A stretch of DNA of 18,810 nt from Nitrospinaceae bacterium (GCA_029937655.1 JAPYPK010000024.1:1-18810), one strand, 5' to 3'. Counted from the stretch's first letter, positions 1-8,497 are shown. The notes: generated by a model not told the origin, from the letters alone. Translations and numbers: made by a program.

Positions 1-50
1 TTTTGATCTATCAAAGTTTCTATTGGTTGATCATTAAAAGGTCGGTTCAT
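1..50 (-). CDS. Possible N-terminus of a reverse-strand gene cut by the left edge
   Basis: On the reverse strand an ATG at 50-48 opens a frame that stays open to the edge, reading MNRPFNDQPIETLIDQ. It is preceded by an A-rich tract and AAAAGGA about 7 bases upstream, a plausible ribosome binding site. An ATG slightly further upstream runs into a stop after two codons, so 50 is the natural start. Only 16 residues are visible and they do not identify a family. A MoxR-type ATPase would fit the DUF58/BatA genes to the right, but it would have to be divergently transcribed, and nothing in the visible residues proves it. Confidence 0.35.
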   Translation of the reverse strand, partial: MNRPFNDQPIETLIDQ

Positions 51-584
51 CAATTCATCCTTTTTTCTTCCATTTTACAGCTTTTTTTTTAACATACGCA
101 TATCCACACTCTTCCATATAAGATTTCTTTCATAGGGCAATATCACTGAACTCTACGCAAGCATATTTTAAGACTTCGGGTTTTTGCCAAACTCGCAAGG
201 AAAGTAATGGTATCTCATATACGACTTTACAACAGCACTAGTTTCATTATCAGCTATTTACTGCAAGAAGCGAACTAGCTAAAAAGACCATCAAATTATA
301 TAAGGTCAATATGGACATAACTTACCACGAAACACTACTATAGGGGTACTACACTTTTCATAAATCAAACTTGTTAAATGTTCAACACTCCTCTTTTTCC
401 TGTGTAGCCTTAAAAATTCAATCGGTTTATATTTTTTCCAGATACATAAGATTCATTGTATAAGGCCACTCCAGTATGTCAACTTGAACAAATATCGGGG
501 TAAAAAATTATTTTTTTAAGTTTGCCAAAAATAATATAGCCACATAACATTAGACGAGGGCATAGAAGGTACAAGGTTATTTAC

Positions 585-590
585 TATAAA
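585..590 (+). promoter_or_regulatory. Candidate -10 box for the DUF58 gene
   Basis: TATAAA lies 17 bases before the ATG at 608, which would give a very short leader of roughly 10 bases. No convincing -35 is seen at the right distance. The short leader agrees with the absence of a Shine-Dalgarno sequence before this gene. Confidence 0.25.
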
Positions 591-593
591 TTT

Positions 594-607
594 AACGAAT
601 CTTCGTT
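594..607. repeat. Perfect 6-base dyad abutting the DUF58 start codon
   Basis: AACGAA (594-599), a TC spacer, and TTCGTT (602-607) form an exact inverted repeat that ends one base before the ATG at 608. It occupies the place where a ribosome binding site would normally be and overlaps the likely transcription start. It could be an operator or simply chance. Confidence 0.3.
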
Positions 608-1519
608 ATGAACAAAAATAAGTCTATAGAATCCGACCCAGAAGTTCTTTCACGCATTGCTTCCCTAAATATAGTCGCAACAAAACTAGTGGAAGGATTG
701 CTATCGGGCCATCATCGAAGTAGGCACACGGGTTCAAGTGTTGAATTTGCTGACTACAAGGATTACACCCCTGGAGATGAAACCAAACATATCGACTGGA
801 AAGTAGCAGCCAAAACAAACAAGCTCCAAATTAAACAATTTGAGCAATCTACCAACCTAAAAGCCACTATATTGCTGGATGCAAGCGGATCGATGGGATA
901 CGAGTCTTCTAATCCAAAAACTATGAGCAAAATGGATTATGCTCGAACCTTAGTTGCTTCTCTTTCATATCTATTTTTAAAACAATTCGACGCGGTAGGC
1001 CTCTCTTTATTTAATGAAAGCTTGATAAGTCATCTTCCTCCTCGTTCTAAGCCAACTCACTTTAAGCATATTCTTCATGAGTTAGCAGTATTATCACCTA
1101 ATGGCGTCACCAAACTCGAAAATGTCATTGAAAGCATGGTGGAAAGGTTGCCCGGACGGGGGATGCTAATTTTAGTTTCCGATTTTCTCACCAAAGAAAC
1201 TGGTGTTGAAAAAAAACTCAAGCTTCTTGTGTCGCGAGGACTGGAAGTAATTCTCTTCCATATTTTAGATTCTGATGAAGTGTCATTACCATTTAATGGT
1301 GATGTCGTTTTTGAGTCCCTAGAGGATGACTCCTCCATTGAACTTGATCCCGCAAATATTAGAGAAGCCTATCAGCGGTCGATTCAAGAGCAGATAAAAT
1401 ACTACCGATCTCATTGCTCAAAATTGGGCATCGATTATATATTTCTCGATACGTCAACTCCCTTGGAACAGGGGCTAACTTATTTTTTACTACAAAGAAA
1501 AAACCTAGGGAAACATTGA
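608..1519 (+). CDS. DUF58 domain protein (VWA-like, MoxR-associated family)
   Basis: This 303-residue soluble protein matches the DUF58 family. The N-terminal block has the family pattern: a VEGLLSGHHRS-like segment (residues 28-38), then SVEFADYKDYTPGDETKHID (44-63), WK and the KQFEQ segment (76-80). A VWA-like half follows, with a MIDAS motif DASGSM at 91-96 and a second acidic VSDFL at 190-194. Family members usually sit beside MoxR AAA+ ATPases and BatA-type VWA proteins and are thought to act in envelope or stress assembly; the biochemical role is unknown. The start at 608 is the first possible one because an in-frame TAA lies at 593-595. No Shine-Dalgarno is visible. The next gene starts 5 bases after the stop, so the two are probably co-transcribed. 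Confidence 0.88.
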   Translation: MNKNKSIESDPEVLSRIASLNIVATKLVEGLLSGHHRSRHTGSSVEFADYKDYTPGDETKHIDWKVAAKTNKLQIKQFEQSTNLKATILLDASGSMGYESSNPKTMSKMDYARTLVASLSYLFLKQFDAVGLSLFNESLISHLPPRSKPTHFKHILHELAVLSPNGVTKLENVIESMVERLPGRGMLILVSDFLTKETGVEKKLKLLVSRGLEVILFHILDSDEVSLPFNGDVVFESLEDDSSIELDPANIREAYQRSIQEQIKYYRSHCSKLGIDYIFLDTSTPLEQGLTYFLLQRKNLGKH

Positions 1520-1524
1520 ACCCC

Positions 1525-3669
1525 ATGAACTTTAACTTCTTATCTCCACTCTACTTGGTTGGTGCATTAGGGGTAGTTGCCCCCGTTTTGATTCATCTAA
1601 TGACCCGCCGTAAGATAAAACATCAGCGATTCTCTGCAATTTATTTACTACTCCAATCTAGAAATCGTTCCATCAAGCAATCAAAACCAAATAAAAAATT
1701 TTTACTTTTTATACGGTGTCTTGCAATAACACTCCTAAGCTTAGCTATGGCAAATCCAATATTTTCAATTAGTGACCCAGTAAACCTAGGAACCCAAGGT
1801 CCTATCGCAATAGTTTTCATCCTAGATGATTCCTATAGTATGGCAACTCAAATCAACCAAAAGTCCTACTACACCCGTGCAGTGAAAGCTTTATTGGACA
1901 CAAACAAATCTTTACCTGCTAAAAGTACTTATAGTATTGTTTTAGCGTCTAGCCCTAGCAGAGTGTTACAGCAATGGACTACTGTTCCTGAAAAAGCAAA
2001 AAATCTTTTAAAATCAAGTCAACCTTCTTCCCGTACTACAGACATAGGTGCTGCAATAAAAAAATCGTTATTGCTTCTAGATGAAATCCCGCAAAAAAAC
2101 AAACTAATATATATCCTAACTGACCGTGATAAGAACGGTTGGGATAAGAAAGAATTTCCCCCCATAAAAGAAACCACTCCGCATACGTTCAATATAGTTG
2201 ATTTCTCTAAAATGCAACGTGGAATCAACAAAGCTGCAGTTGAGCGCACTGAAGTACAGCAGGAATTCTTAAGCAATAGTCCTGTAATTAAGGTCAAAGT
2301 AAAAACAATCAATCTTTCACAATCAAAGCCCATTAGAAAGCTCAAAGTTTCCCTCTGGATTAATGGTAAAAAACAAACTGAGGACAATCTGGATATTCCT
2401 ATCAATTCATCAACTTGGACAGAATTCTCTTTCCCCCTACAGGGTAATAACTCTATAAATGGCGAAATCCGTATCGAAGATGACTCGCTTCTGAAGGACA
2501 ATCTTAGGTTCTTCAGTTATCAACCAGATCGAACCATAAAAACTTTGGTGGTGGACGGCGATCCAAATACAGTAGAACACCAAAGCGAGACCTTTTACCT
2601 TGAAAGAGCCTTGAACCCATTTACTTCGTCGCTTTCCAACATCGAGCCTACGCTGTCCACACTGGCAGAACTTCCAAAGCATAATTTGTTTGACTACTCT
2701 GTAATCATCCTTTGCAATGCAAATAAACTACCACTCGGATACGAGCAAGAACTGGAAAAATTTGTACTACGTGGTGGAGCTCTATTTATAACTCTTGGAA
2801 ATCAAGTTGATGCTAAGTTTTATAATGAAAAGCTGGGGAATATTCTTCCTGTCCTTCTAAAATCGGTGCATCAAGTTGCAATGAACGATGAACCGTTTCA
2901 ACTTCTCATCAAACCAAGTAAACATCCAGTTTTAAATATTTTTGAAGAACAAACTCTTGAGGAAATGAAAAGTATTGAATTTCACTCAATTTACAGTGTC
3001 GTAGCCAGAGAAGATTCTAAATTCACCACTCCTATAGTTTTCAGTAACGGACTTCCTGCATTGATAGAGTCAACCAGTGGCAAAGGGAAAGTTATTCTCT
3101 TTGTATCCACCATTGATCGCGATTGGAATAATTTTCCCATTCAGCCAACTTTCTTACCATGGATTCAGCGTTGGATTAAGTACTCAGCGCGTGGATTGGA
3201 CAGTCTAATACAAAAGGAGTTATTGGTAGGTGAATCTTTTGACTGGAGGTTCTCGCCAGAAAACAATAAGGCTTTTATTGTTACGCCAGGAGGGGAAATC
3301 ATCGCCCCACCTTCTGTAGATAGAAACATTATATTCAAAAACACCTATATACCCGGCATATATCAACTTTATCAAAATGCTCGTATTTCTAATTCAGAAT
3401 CAGAAACATCACTACCTGCTAGCCTCCCTCACGGAGTAGAACCCGCAGGATCATTTACAGTTAACATAGATCCAAAGGAGTCAGTCTCAATAAAGATATC
3501 TGACGAGGAAATTAACAATTTATTGCCTAAAGAAAATGTTATTTTATCGAGTGGCTACCAGAAAGCTATCCCGAATAAAACAAATAAAGATTTTCCGTTA
3601 TTCACATATTTTATGATCTTAGTAGTAGTAATGCTTCTTTTAGAGGGTTGGCTAGTTCGGAAGGAATAA
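1525..3669 (+). CDS. BatA-type N-terminal membrane protein with VWA domain
   Basis: This 714-residue membrane protein begins with the BatA/aerotolerance-type N-terminus: a helix at about residues 4-26 ending in PVLIHLMTRRK, then a second helix at about 59-79 ending in LAMANP. A VWA domain follows with MIDAS residues D101, S103 and S105 (DDSYSM) and a later LTDRD (198-202). The middle (about 340-530) looks like the GATase-like fold often found in such proteins, with GGALFITLG at 417-425. A single C-terminal helix lies at about 692-710 before a charged end. Most of the chain is therefore probably periplasmic. I chose 1525 rather than an in-frame ATG at 1414, because 1414 lies inside the DUF58 gene and would add 37 residues ahead of the conserved BatA start. 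Role inferred: envelope integrity module with the DUF58 partner. Confidence 0.82.
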   Translation: MNFNFLSPLYLVGALGVVAPVLIHLMTRRKIKHQRFSAIYLLLQSRNRSIKQSKPNKKFLLFIRCLAITLLSLAMANPIFSISDPVNLGTQGPIAIVFILDDSYSMATQINQKSYYTRAVKALLDTNKSLPAKSTYSIVLASSPSRVLQQWTTVPEKAKNLLKSSQPSSRTTDIGAAIKKSLLLLDEIPQKNKLIYILTDRDKNGWDKKEFPPIKETTPHTFNIVDFSKMQRGINKAAVERTEVQQEFLSNSPVIKVKVKTINLSQSKPIRKLKVSLWINGKKQTEDNLDIPINSSTWTEFSFPLQGNNSINGEIRIEDDSLLKDNLRFFSYQPDRTIKTLVVDGDPNTVEHQSETFYLERALNPFTSSLSNIEPTLSTLAELPKHNLFDYSVIILCNANKLPLGYEQELEKFVLRGGALFITLGNQVDAKFYNEKLGNILPVLLKSVHQVAMNDEPFQLLIKPSKHPVLNIFEEQTLEEMKSIEFHSIYSVVAREDSKFTTPIVFSNGLPALIESTSGKGKVILFVSTIDRDWNNFPIQPTFLPWIQRWIKYSARGLDSLIQKELLVGESFDWRFSPENNKAFIVTPGGEIIAPPSVDRNIIFKNTYIPGIYQLYQNARISNSESETSLPASLPHGVEPAGSFTVNIDPKESVSIKISDEEINNLLPKENVILSSGYQKAIPNKTNKDFPLFTYFMILVVVMLLLEGWLVRKE

Positions 3670-3725
3670 AATTTTTTACACTATCTCTGTTTATTGATAA
3701 ATTACGAAAATCCGATAAAATCATT

Positions 3726-3734
3726 TGATATAAT
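3726..3734 (+). promoter_or_regulatory. Extended -10 promoter for the transglutaminase/TPR gene
   Basis: TGATATAAT matches the extended -10 consensus TGnTATAAT exactly. There is no good -35 at 17 bases, which is typical of extended -10 promoters. Transcription would start near 3741, upstream of both candidate start codons (3756 and 3801). This suggests the gene is transcribed separately from the VWA pair. Confidence 0.5.
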
Positions 3735-3800
3735 ATTGTAATCCAGACCTCTCGAATGGATTCCAATCCTGTGCTAATAGGAACACACTTTATTCCAATT

Positions 3801-6350
3801 ATGAAAAATTTATCGGTCAAATTAAATAGATTAATATTATTTACGATCTTATATGGGATTATATGCACGAATACTGTCCTTGCAAAAGTCACCTCTATTA
3901 AATCAACCGAAAGTCATTTAACTACAATCTTCGAGAGAAATGCAGAAACAGTCAACTTAACTGAAACATTAATTTTAATTTCCAAAGACTGGGATCCATC
4001 CTTAGACGAAAAACCATTAAGAAATGAAATAAATCAGTTGGTAGCATCGGTTAAAGATAAATTAAAGTCAGGAATGACTGCTCGAGATACAGTTGATATT
4101 TTAAAACAAGTCATTCATCAAGAGAAAGGATATGGTTACACCGATCAAATCGATGAACGTGGGATGCCTATAAATGAAGAGGAATTATTTATACATGGAA
4201 TGCTGAAATCAAAACTAGGTTATTGCATGAATCTCTCTTTGTTATACCTTATCATTGGAGATCAATTAGACCTTCCACTCTATGGTGTTGCGCTACCAAA
4301 CCATTTTTTTGTTCGCTATGATTCGGGCATTGATCAAATCAACATTGAGTCCACAGAGTTAGGAGCATCGTACCCGGACTCTTTTTATGAAAAACGTTTT
4401 GGTGTAAAATTCAACACTAAAACACCTTTTTTTACTCAAAATTTAGACAAAAAACAATCTTTGGGCGCCTATCTTTCAAATGTTGGGATGGTATATTATA
4501 AAAATTCTCGCCTTCAAAAATCTATTTTTTATTTAAAGCCATCCACAAAAATTAATCCATCATCGATTGAGGCCAATAATAACCTAGCCAATATTTATGA
4601 CGAAATGAAGCAGCATGAGTTAGCTATTTCTCATTATAAAAAAGCGTTAAAAGCTAATTCCAATAATGTCCCAACTTTATTCAACCTTGCTCAGACCTAT
4701 ACAAAGCTTTCCGATACTGAGCAAGCTATTAAATATTTTTTACAAGTAATACAACTAGATCCTTCATTTGCTCAGGCACACCGGCAACTAATTAAGGTTT
4801 ACCTCAAAAAAGAAAAGTATATTAGTGCGCTTTTGCATCTCAAACAATTGACGAGAACCAACCCCAATGAAATTGGCATCCATATCTCAATAGGAAAGAT
4901 CTACAGCAATCTTGGTCATTTTAAATTGGCCATTGAAATTCTTAAGCCAATAAGTTTGAGTAATCCCGAAAATATTCAAGCTCGTGAAATCTTAGCGGAA
5001 GTATTTTATCAAATGGGAAACTTTGATCATTCCATTGCAGAGTACAGGCATATTCTAGAGAGAACCTCTGGTTATTTCGCTGCTTATATCCAGTTGGGAT
5101 GGGTTTATTATCGCAAGGGCGAGTTTGAAATGGCGACAGCCTGGACGAAACGCGGATTGAAATTAGGAACTCGATCACCCCAGCTTGATTCACTCGCCAG
5201 TATGAACCTAGGTTTATATTCCTGGCTGAGTTATGACTACCTAACAGCCAAAAGTTGGTATCGAAAAGCATTGATAGGAGAATCTAAAATAATTCTTGAT
5301 GGAATTTTAAAAGACCTCAAGAACACCTCTCTTCTTTTTCCTGGTCATACTGAAGTAGATTTTTTTTCCGGTTGGGTTTACATGGAAGCTGGGGAAAAAG
5401 AAATGGCTTTGCCTCACTTAACTAAATTTTTAACCCTTGTTACCGAAAATGAATTGTCCAATGAAGCAAGGGTCATGCTGGGTCAAAAATTACCACCAAC
5501 TGATAACTCCTCCAACGCCACCAATAAATCATCTACAGCTATACAATCCCTAAAAAACATGATTCTGGTTCCTAGTGGTTTTTTTATTATGGGATCTAAT
5601 AATCATGGAGAAGACGAATCTCCTGAGCATAAAACATATCTAGACTCTTACTATATCGACCGCTACGAGGTTTCGGCAAATAAATTCGCTCTTTTTTTAA
5701 ATGATGTTAATAACTTAAATGGATATTATTTTGACAATAAATATGGGACACTTTTTTACAAGGGACAATATCAAGCTAGGAAAGGATTCGCAAATCATCC
5801 AATCAACAATGTCAGATGGAAAGGTGCCTATGAGTACTGTCGCTGGAAAGGAAAGCGTCTTCCTACGGAGGCCGAGTGGGAAAAAGCTGCCCGTGGAGAA
5901 GATGGGAGAATATACCCATGGGGTAACAAACCGCCAACTCACAATCTTGCCAGATACCTTCAAGTGTGGACGGAAGAGGTTAAGCACCATGTGATGGTAC
6001 CTGTGGATTTATTTACCAAGGGAGCAAGTCCTTATGGAGCCCTCCACATGGCGGGGAACGTTAAAGAATGGGTAGACGACTGGTTTGATCGCGAGTACTA
6101 TAACGAACCTACCAATCACATTAACCCAAAGGGCCAGATCGGAGGAGAATATAAAGTTTTGAAAGGTGGGTCATGGCGTGACCTTACAGGGTTTATTTAT
6201 TCTTCTTTTCGCAATAATTCTTATCCAGACTCAAGGTTAGACGATTATGGTTTCCGTTGTGCAAAAAATACGGAAACCAAAAGCGAAACTAAACAATTAA
6301 CTAAACTACGAGTACATGAGACACCTCTAAGAAAATACGCAAGCAATTAA
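3801..6350 (+). CDS. Secreted transglutaminase-like / TPR / FGE-sulfatase-type fusion protein
   Basis: This 849-residue protein has three parts. Residues 1-28 form a signal peptide ending in TVLA, so it should be exported. Residues about 50-215 resemble the SirB1/Transglut_core2 family: GYCMNLSLLYL with C142, then LPNHFFVRYD with H168 and D174 as a possible Cys-His-Asp set. About nine TPR repeats follow (about 221-546). Residues 587-823 form an FGE-sulfatase (SUMF1)-type domain with KRLPTEAEWEKAARG (685-699), AGNVKEWVDDWF and a final YGFRC. The two cysteines that catalyse formylglycine formation in true FGEs are replaced in the SSFRNN segment (801-806), so a binding or structural role is more likely. 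I prefer 3801 over the in-frame ATG at 3756 because it gives a clean signal peptide, although neither has a strong Shine-Dalgarno. The function of the fusion is unknown. Confidence 0.78.
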   Translation: MKNLSVKLNRLILFTILYGIICTNTVLAKVTSIKSTESHLTTIFERNAETVNLTETLILISKDWDPSLDEKPLRNEINQLVASVKDKLKSGMTARDTVDILKQVIHQEKGYGYTDQIDERGMPINEEELFIHGMLKSKLGYCMNLSLLYLIIGDQLDLPLYGVALPNHFFVRYDSGIDQINIESTELGASYPDSFYEKRFGVKFNTKTPFFTQNLDKKQSLGAYLSNVGMVYYKNSRLQKSIFYLKPSTKINPSSIEANNNLANIYDEMKQHELAISHYKKALKANSNNVPTLFNLAQTYTKLSDTEQAIKYFLQVIQLDPSFAQAHRQLIKVYLKKEKYISALLHLKQLTRTNPNEIGIHISIGKIYSNLGHFKLAIEILKPISLSNPENIQAREILAEVFYQMGNFDHSIAEYRHILERTSGYFAAYIQLGWVYYRKGEFEMATAWTKRGLKLGTRSPQLDSLASMNLGLYSWLSYDYLTAKSWYRKALIGESKIILDGILKDLKNTSLLFPGHTEVDFFSGWVYMEAGEKEMALPHLTKFLTLVTENELSNEARVMLGQKLPPTDNSSNATNKSSTAIQSLKNMILVPSGFFIMGSNNHGEDESPEHKTYLDSYYIDRYEVSANKFALFLNDVNNLNGYYFDNKYGTLFYKGQYQARKGFANHPINNVRWKGAYEYCRWKGKRLPTEAEWEKAARGEDGRIYPWGNKPPTHNLARYLQVWTEEVKHHVMVPVDLFTKGASPYGALHMAGNVKEWVDDWFDREYYNEPTNHINPKGQIGGEYKVLKGGSWRDLTGFIYSSFRNNSYPDSRLDDYGFRCAKNTETKSETKQLTKLRVHETPLRKYASN

Positions 6351-6385
6351 ATAGAAATTAACAAGAAAAACTAGGAAGAAAACAT

Positions 6386-6655
6386 ATGATAGGTGCCATT
6401 GAAATATTGATCATAGCAGTCATTTTCGGAGTTATTTATGGCCGAGATGCAATTGACCGCACCTGGAAGAAGAACCCCAATGAAGGAGTCGTTGAAAGCT
6501 TTTCCGAAGACGTTAAAGAATATTATCATGAGGATCCTAAACGGCTTTTCAAACTAATTGCACTTGCATTAAGTATCATTACCTTTCTTGTAACTTTGGT
6601 GTATTGGGTACTAACTAATTACGACATAGCAAAAATGATTGGCTTGACTCAGTAA
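6386..6655 (+). CDS. Small two-helix membrane protein, TatA-like N-terminus
   Basis: This 89-residue protein has a first hydrophobic helix at about 2-18 and a second at about 54-76, separated by a charged, probably amphipathic stretch. The start (IGAIEILIIAVIFGVIYGRD) recalls TatA/TatB: a glutamate at position 6 in a short helix, then a glycine and a charged helix. TatA proteins lack a second membrane helix, so this is at best a relative, and I do not assign it. AGGAAG at 6373-6378 lies 7 bases before the ATG. It follows the TPR fusion gene by 35 bases and is probably in the same transcript. Its last 7 bases overlap the end of the flavin reductase gene on the other strand. Confidence 0.6.
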   Translation: MIGAIEILIIAVIFGVIYGRDAIDRTWKKNPNEGVVESFSEDVKEYYHEDPKRLFKLIALALSIITFLVTLVYWVLTNYDIAKMIGLTQ

Positions 6656-7119
6656 TTAAACCCGTTATCACGCACGTGAAAACTTGGCTCACCACCCTTT
6701 AACATTTTACCGCCTACTACCTCTCCAAAGTAAACAACATGGTCTCCAGAAACCACCGCATCGGATAATCTGCACTCAAGGTAAGAGACTGCATCCGTTA
6801 ATATTCGTATTTCTTCAATCCCTTTGCGTGTCTTGAGGCCATCAAAAATCGACCCCTCATGAGATTTAAAAAAGTGCTTCATAAGATCTTTGGATTCTTT
6901 ACCGAGAACATTGACTATAAATGTCCCTGAGGATTCTATTAACAACCTAGCATTTCTCATTTTCCCAAGGGATATAGTTACTTCTGGCGGATCAAAAGCA
7001 CACTGATTAACCCAACTGGCAAGAACCGCATCTTCTTTATCTTTATATTTTGCTGTAACTATAAATAGTCCACTTGGGATTCGACCTAAAGCCTTTCCAA
7101 CCTGTTTTTTATTTTTCAA
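6649..7119 (-). CDS. Flavin reductase-like domain protein
   Basis: This 156-residue protein fits the flavin reductase-like (FMN-binding split barrel) family. The start LGRIPSGLFIVTA, the ASWVNQCAFDPPEVTISLGK segment and the GEVVGG stretch near the C-terminus are typical. Such proteins bind FMN and often reduce flavin or act as electron-transfer partners, including to flavodiiron proteins; the substrate here is unknown. The start codon is TTG at 7119, supported by an AAGGAG box at 7129-7134 with a 9-base spacing. It lies 34 bases downstream of serS on the same strand and may share its transcript. It converges on the small membrane protein gene with a 7-base overlap. Confidence 0.75.
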   Translation of the reverse strand: MKNKKQVGKALGRIPSGLFIVTAKYKDKEDAVLASWVNQCAFDPPEVTISLGKMRNARLLIESSGTFIVNVLGKESKDLMKHFFKSHEGSIFDGLKTRKGIEEIRILTDAVSYLECRLSDAVVSGDHVVYFGEVVGGKMLKGGEPSFHVRDNGFNY

Positions 7120-7153
7120 TTTTCCAAACTCCTTAATTATTTAAAAATAAAAA

Positions 7154-8440
7154 TCATGGGCTTCGAATTTCTGTTTGTCCGCCCATAAAAGGGACGAGTA
7201 CTTCGGGGATTCGCACAGAACCATCTGGTTGATACCCATGTTCAACTATGGCTGCCCATACCCTTGGCGCAGCTAAGCCTGATCCATTTAAAGAATGCAG
7301 GAATTCCGGTTTATCCTTATCACTTCGGCGAAACCTACTGTTTCCTCTTCTTGTTTGAAAATCTGAAAAAATTCCAATAGAAGAAACTTCCAGCCACGAT
7401 TCCGTTCCTGGAGAGTAGACTTCTAAGTCATGAACCCGCGTTGATGAAAAAGTAACATCACCACCACAAAGATCCAATACGCGATAAGGAAGACCCAACA
7501 TTTTTAAAGGACGTTCAGCATCACTCACCAGCAATTCAAACTCACCTTTTACCATTTCCGGAGAACATAAACGGACAAGTTCCACCTTATGAAATTCATG
7601 AAGCCTCTGCATTCCTCTAGTATCTTTACCGGCCGAACCTGCTTCACGTCTAAAGCAAACCGTATACGCCATGTAACGTTTAGGAAGATCCTCAATAGAA
7701 AGAATTTCCCCTGCATGCATGTTAGTCAGCGGAACCTCCCCTGTGGGAATAGCCCATAAATCGTCATCGCGAAACCGATACGCATCCTCTTCAAATTTTG
7801 GTAGCGTCCCGGTTCCCATCATCATATCGGGACGAACAAAATGAGGCGGGAGAATTTCTTCGTTTCGCTCACTATTTATGGAAAGAGCGAATTGAATGAG
7901 AGCTCGATGCAAGCGGGCACCATCACCTTTCAAAAGAGCAAACATTGCACCACTCAACTTTGCTGCACGTTCTGGGTCGAAAATACCTAAATCTTGACCT
8001 ATTTCCCAGTGAGGTTTAAATTTCTTACCTTCATAATCAGACTTCTCATAACCTTCCACTCGGAGAACCATATTACAATTCTCGGAAAAACCATCCGGAC
8101 AATTATCATCAGGCAGGTTTGGAACTCTCAATAACAATTGCATTCGTTTCTCGTCAACCTTCTTAAACTCTTCTTCCTTAACAGCCAAGACCTCTTTTAG
8201 TTTTGGGACAGATAACTTTATCTCTTCGGCTTCATTTTTTTTCCCTTGTTGAAAAAGAATACCAACCTGCTTGGACTTTTCATTGATCTCGGCGCGAAGT
8301 CCATCTACCTCGCCAATAAAAGCTTTACGGTCTAGAATCGCTTGGCGGATCTCTTCTATCTGATCAACCGCAACTTTTTTTCGAATTAAACGCCGTTTAG
8401 TTTCTTCGTAATCATTAATAAATAAATTTTGGTCTAACAT
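7154..8440 (-). CDS. serS: Seryl-tRNA synthetase
   Basis: This 428-residue class II synthetase charges tRNA-Ser. The first 110 residues form the charged, helical coiled-coil arm that grips the tRNA variable arm. The catalytic core contains PTGEVPLTN (232-240) for serine recognition, motif 2 starting FRREAGSAGKDTRGM (263-277), DLEVYSPGTESWLEVSS (338-354) and motif 3 LNGSGLAAPR (384-393), ending with PEVLVPFMGG. The length is normal for bacterial SerRS. The usual TAEVP in the serine loop is TGEVP, and the residue after EVSS is I rather than the common C; both look tolerable. There is a good promoter of its own (8468-8497) with a leader of about 20 bases, but no clear Shine-Dalgarno before the ATG at 8440. 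Confidence 0.97.
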   Translation of the reverse strand: MLDQNLFINDYEETKRRLIRKKVAVDQIEEIRQAILDRKAFIGEVDGLRAEINEKSKQVGILFQQGKKNEAEEIKLSVPKLKEVLAVKEEEFKKVDEKRMQLLLRVPNLPDDNCPDGFSENCNMVLRVEGYEKSDYEGKKFKPHWEIGQDLGIFDPERAAKLSGAMFALLKGDGARLHRALIQFALSINSERNEEILPPHFVRPDMMMGTGTLPKFEEDAYRFRDDDLWAIPTGEVPLTNMHAGEILSIEDLPKRYMAYTVCFRREAGSAGKDTRGMQRLHEFHKVELVRLCSPEMVKGEFELLVSDAERPLKMLGLPYRVLDLCGGDVTFSSTRVHDLEVYSPGTESWLEVSSIGIFSDFQTRRGNSRFRRSDKDKPEFLHSLNGSGLAAPRVWAAIVEHGYQPDGSVRIPEVLVPFMGGQTEIRSP

Positions 8441-8467
8441 AAAGGCTGTCTACGAAAAATCGATAAA

Positions 8468-8497
8468 TTTATAATAGCGACAAAAGCTATTTTTCAA
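8468..8497 (-). promoter_or_regulatory. serS promoter
   Basis: On the reverse strand TTGAAA (8497-8492) is followed after 18 bases by TATAAA (8473-8468), each one mismatch from the sigma-70 consensus. Transcription would begin near 8461, giving a short leader before the serS ATG at 8440. Confidence 0.55.

Larger units (their letters stand above)
51..607. other. 557-base non-coding stretch between divergent starts
   Basis: This AT-rich stretch lies between the putative reverse start at 50 and the DUF58 gene. I find no long open frame, tRNA or strong terminator. A 23-codon frame at 207-278 has an AAGGA five bases before its ATG but no other support. The right end holds a TATAAA box and a perfect 6-base dyad touching the DUF58 start codon, both listed separately. 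It probably carries two divergent promoters; the rest is unexplained. Confidence 0.4.

Noticed and set aside
165..196. UUCG-type hairpin with a T-run as a terminator
   Set aside because: Only one Watson-Crick pair closes the loop cleanly; the stem breaks at once.
207..278. 23-codon frame with AAGGA five bases before its ATG
   Set aside because: It is very short, has no recognisable motif and no gene context; a match this short to a ribosome binding site is easily chance.
1414..1524. Longer BatA/VWA protein starting at 1414
   Set aside because: The extra 37 residues overlap the DUF58 gene and precede the conserved BatA N-terminus, which begins at the ATG at 1525.
6100..6280. C-terminal FGE/lectin-like segment as a target of a diversity-generating retroelement
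   Set aside because: There is no reverse transcriptase and no template-like near-repeat in the window, and the segment is not unusually rich in AAY codons.
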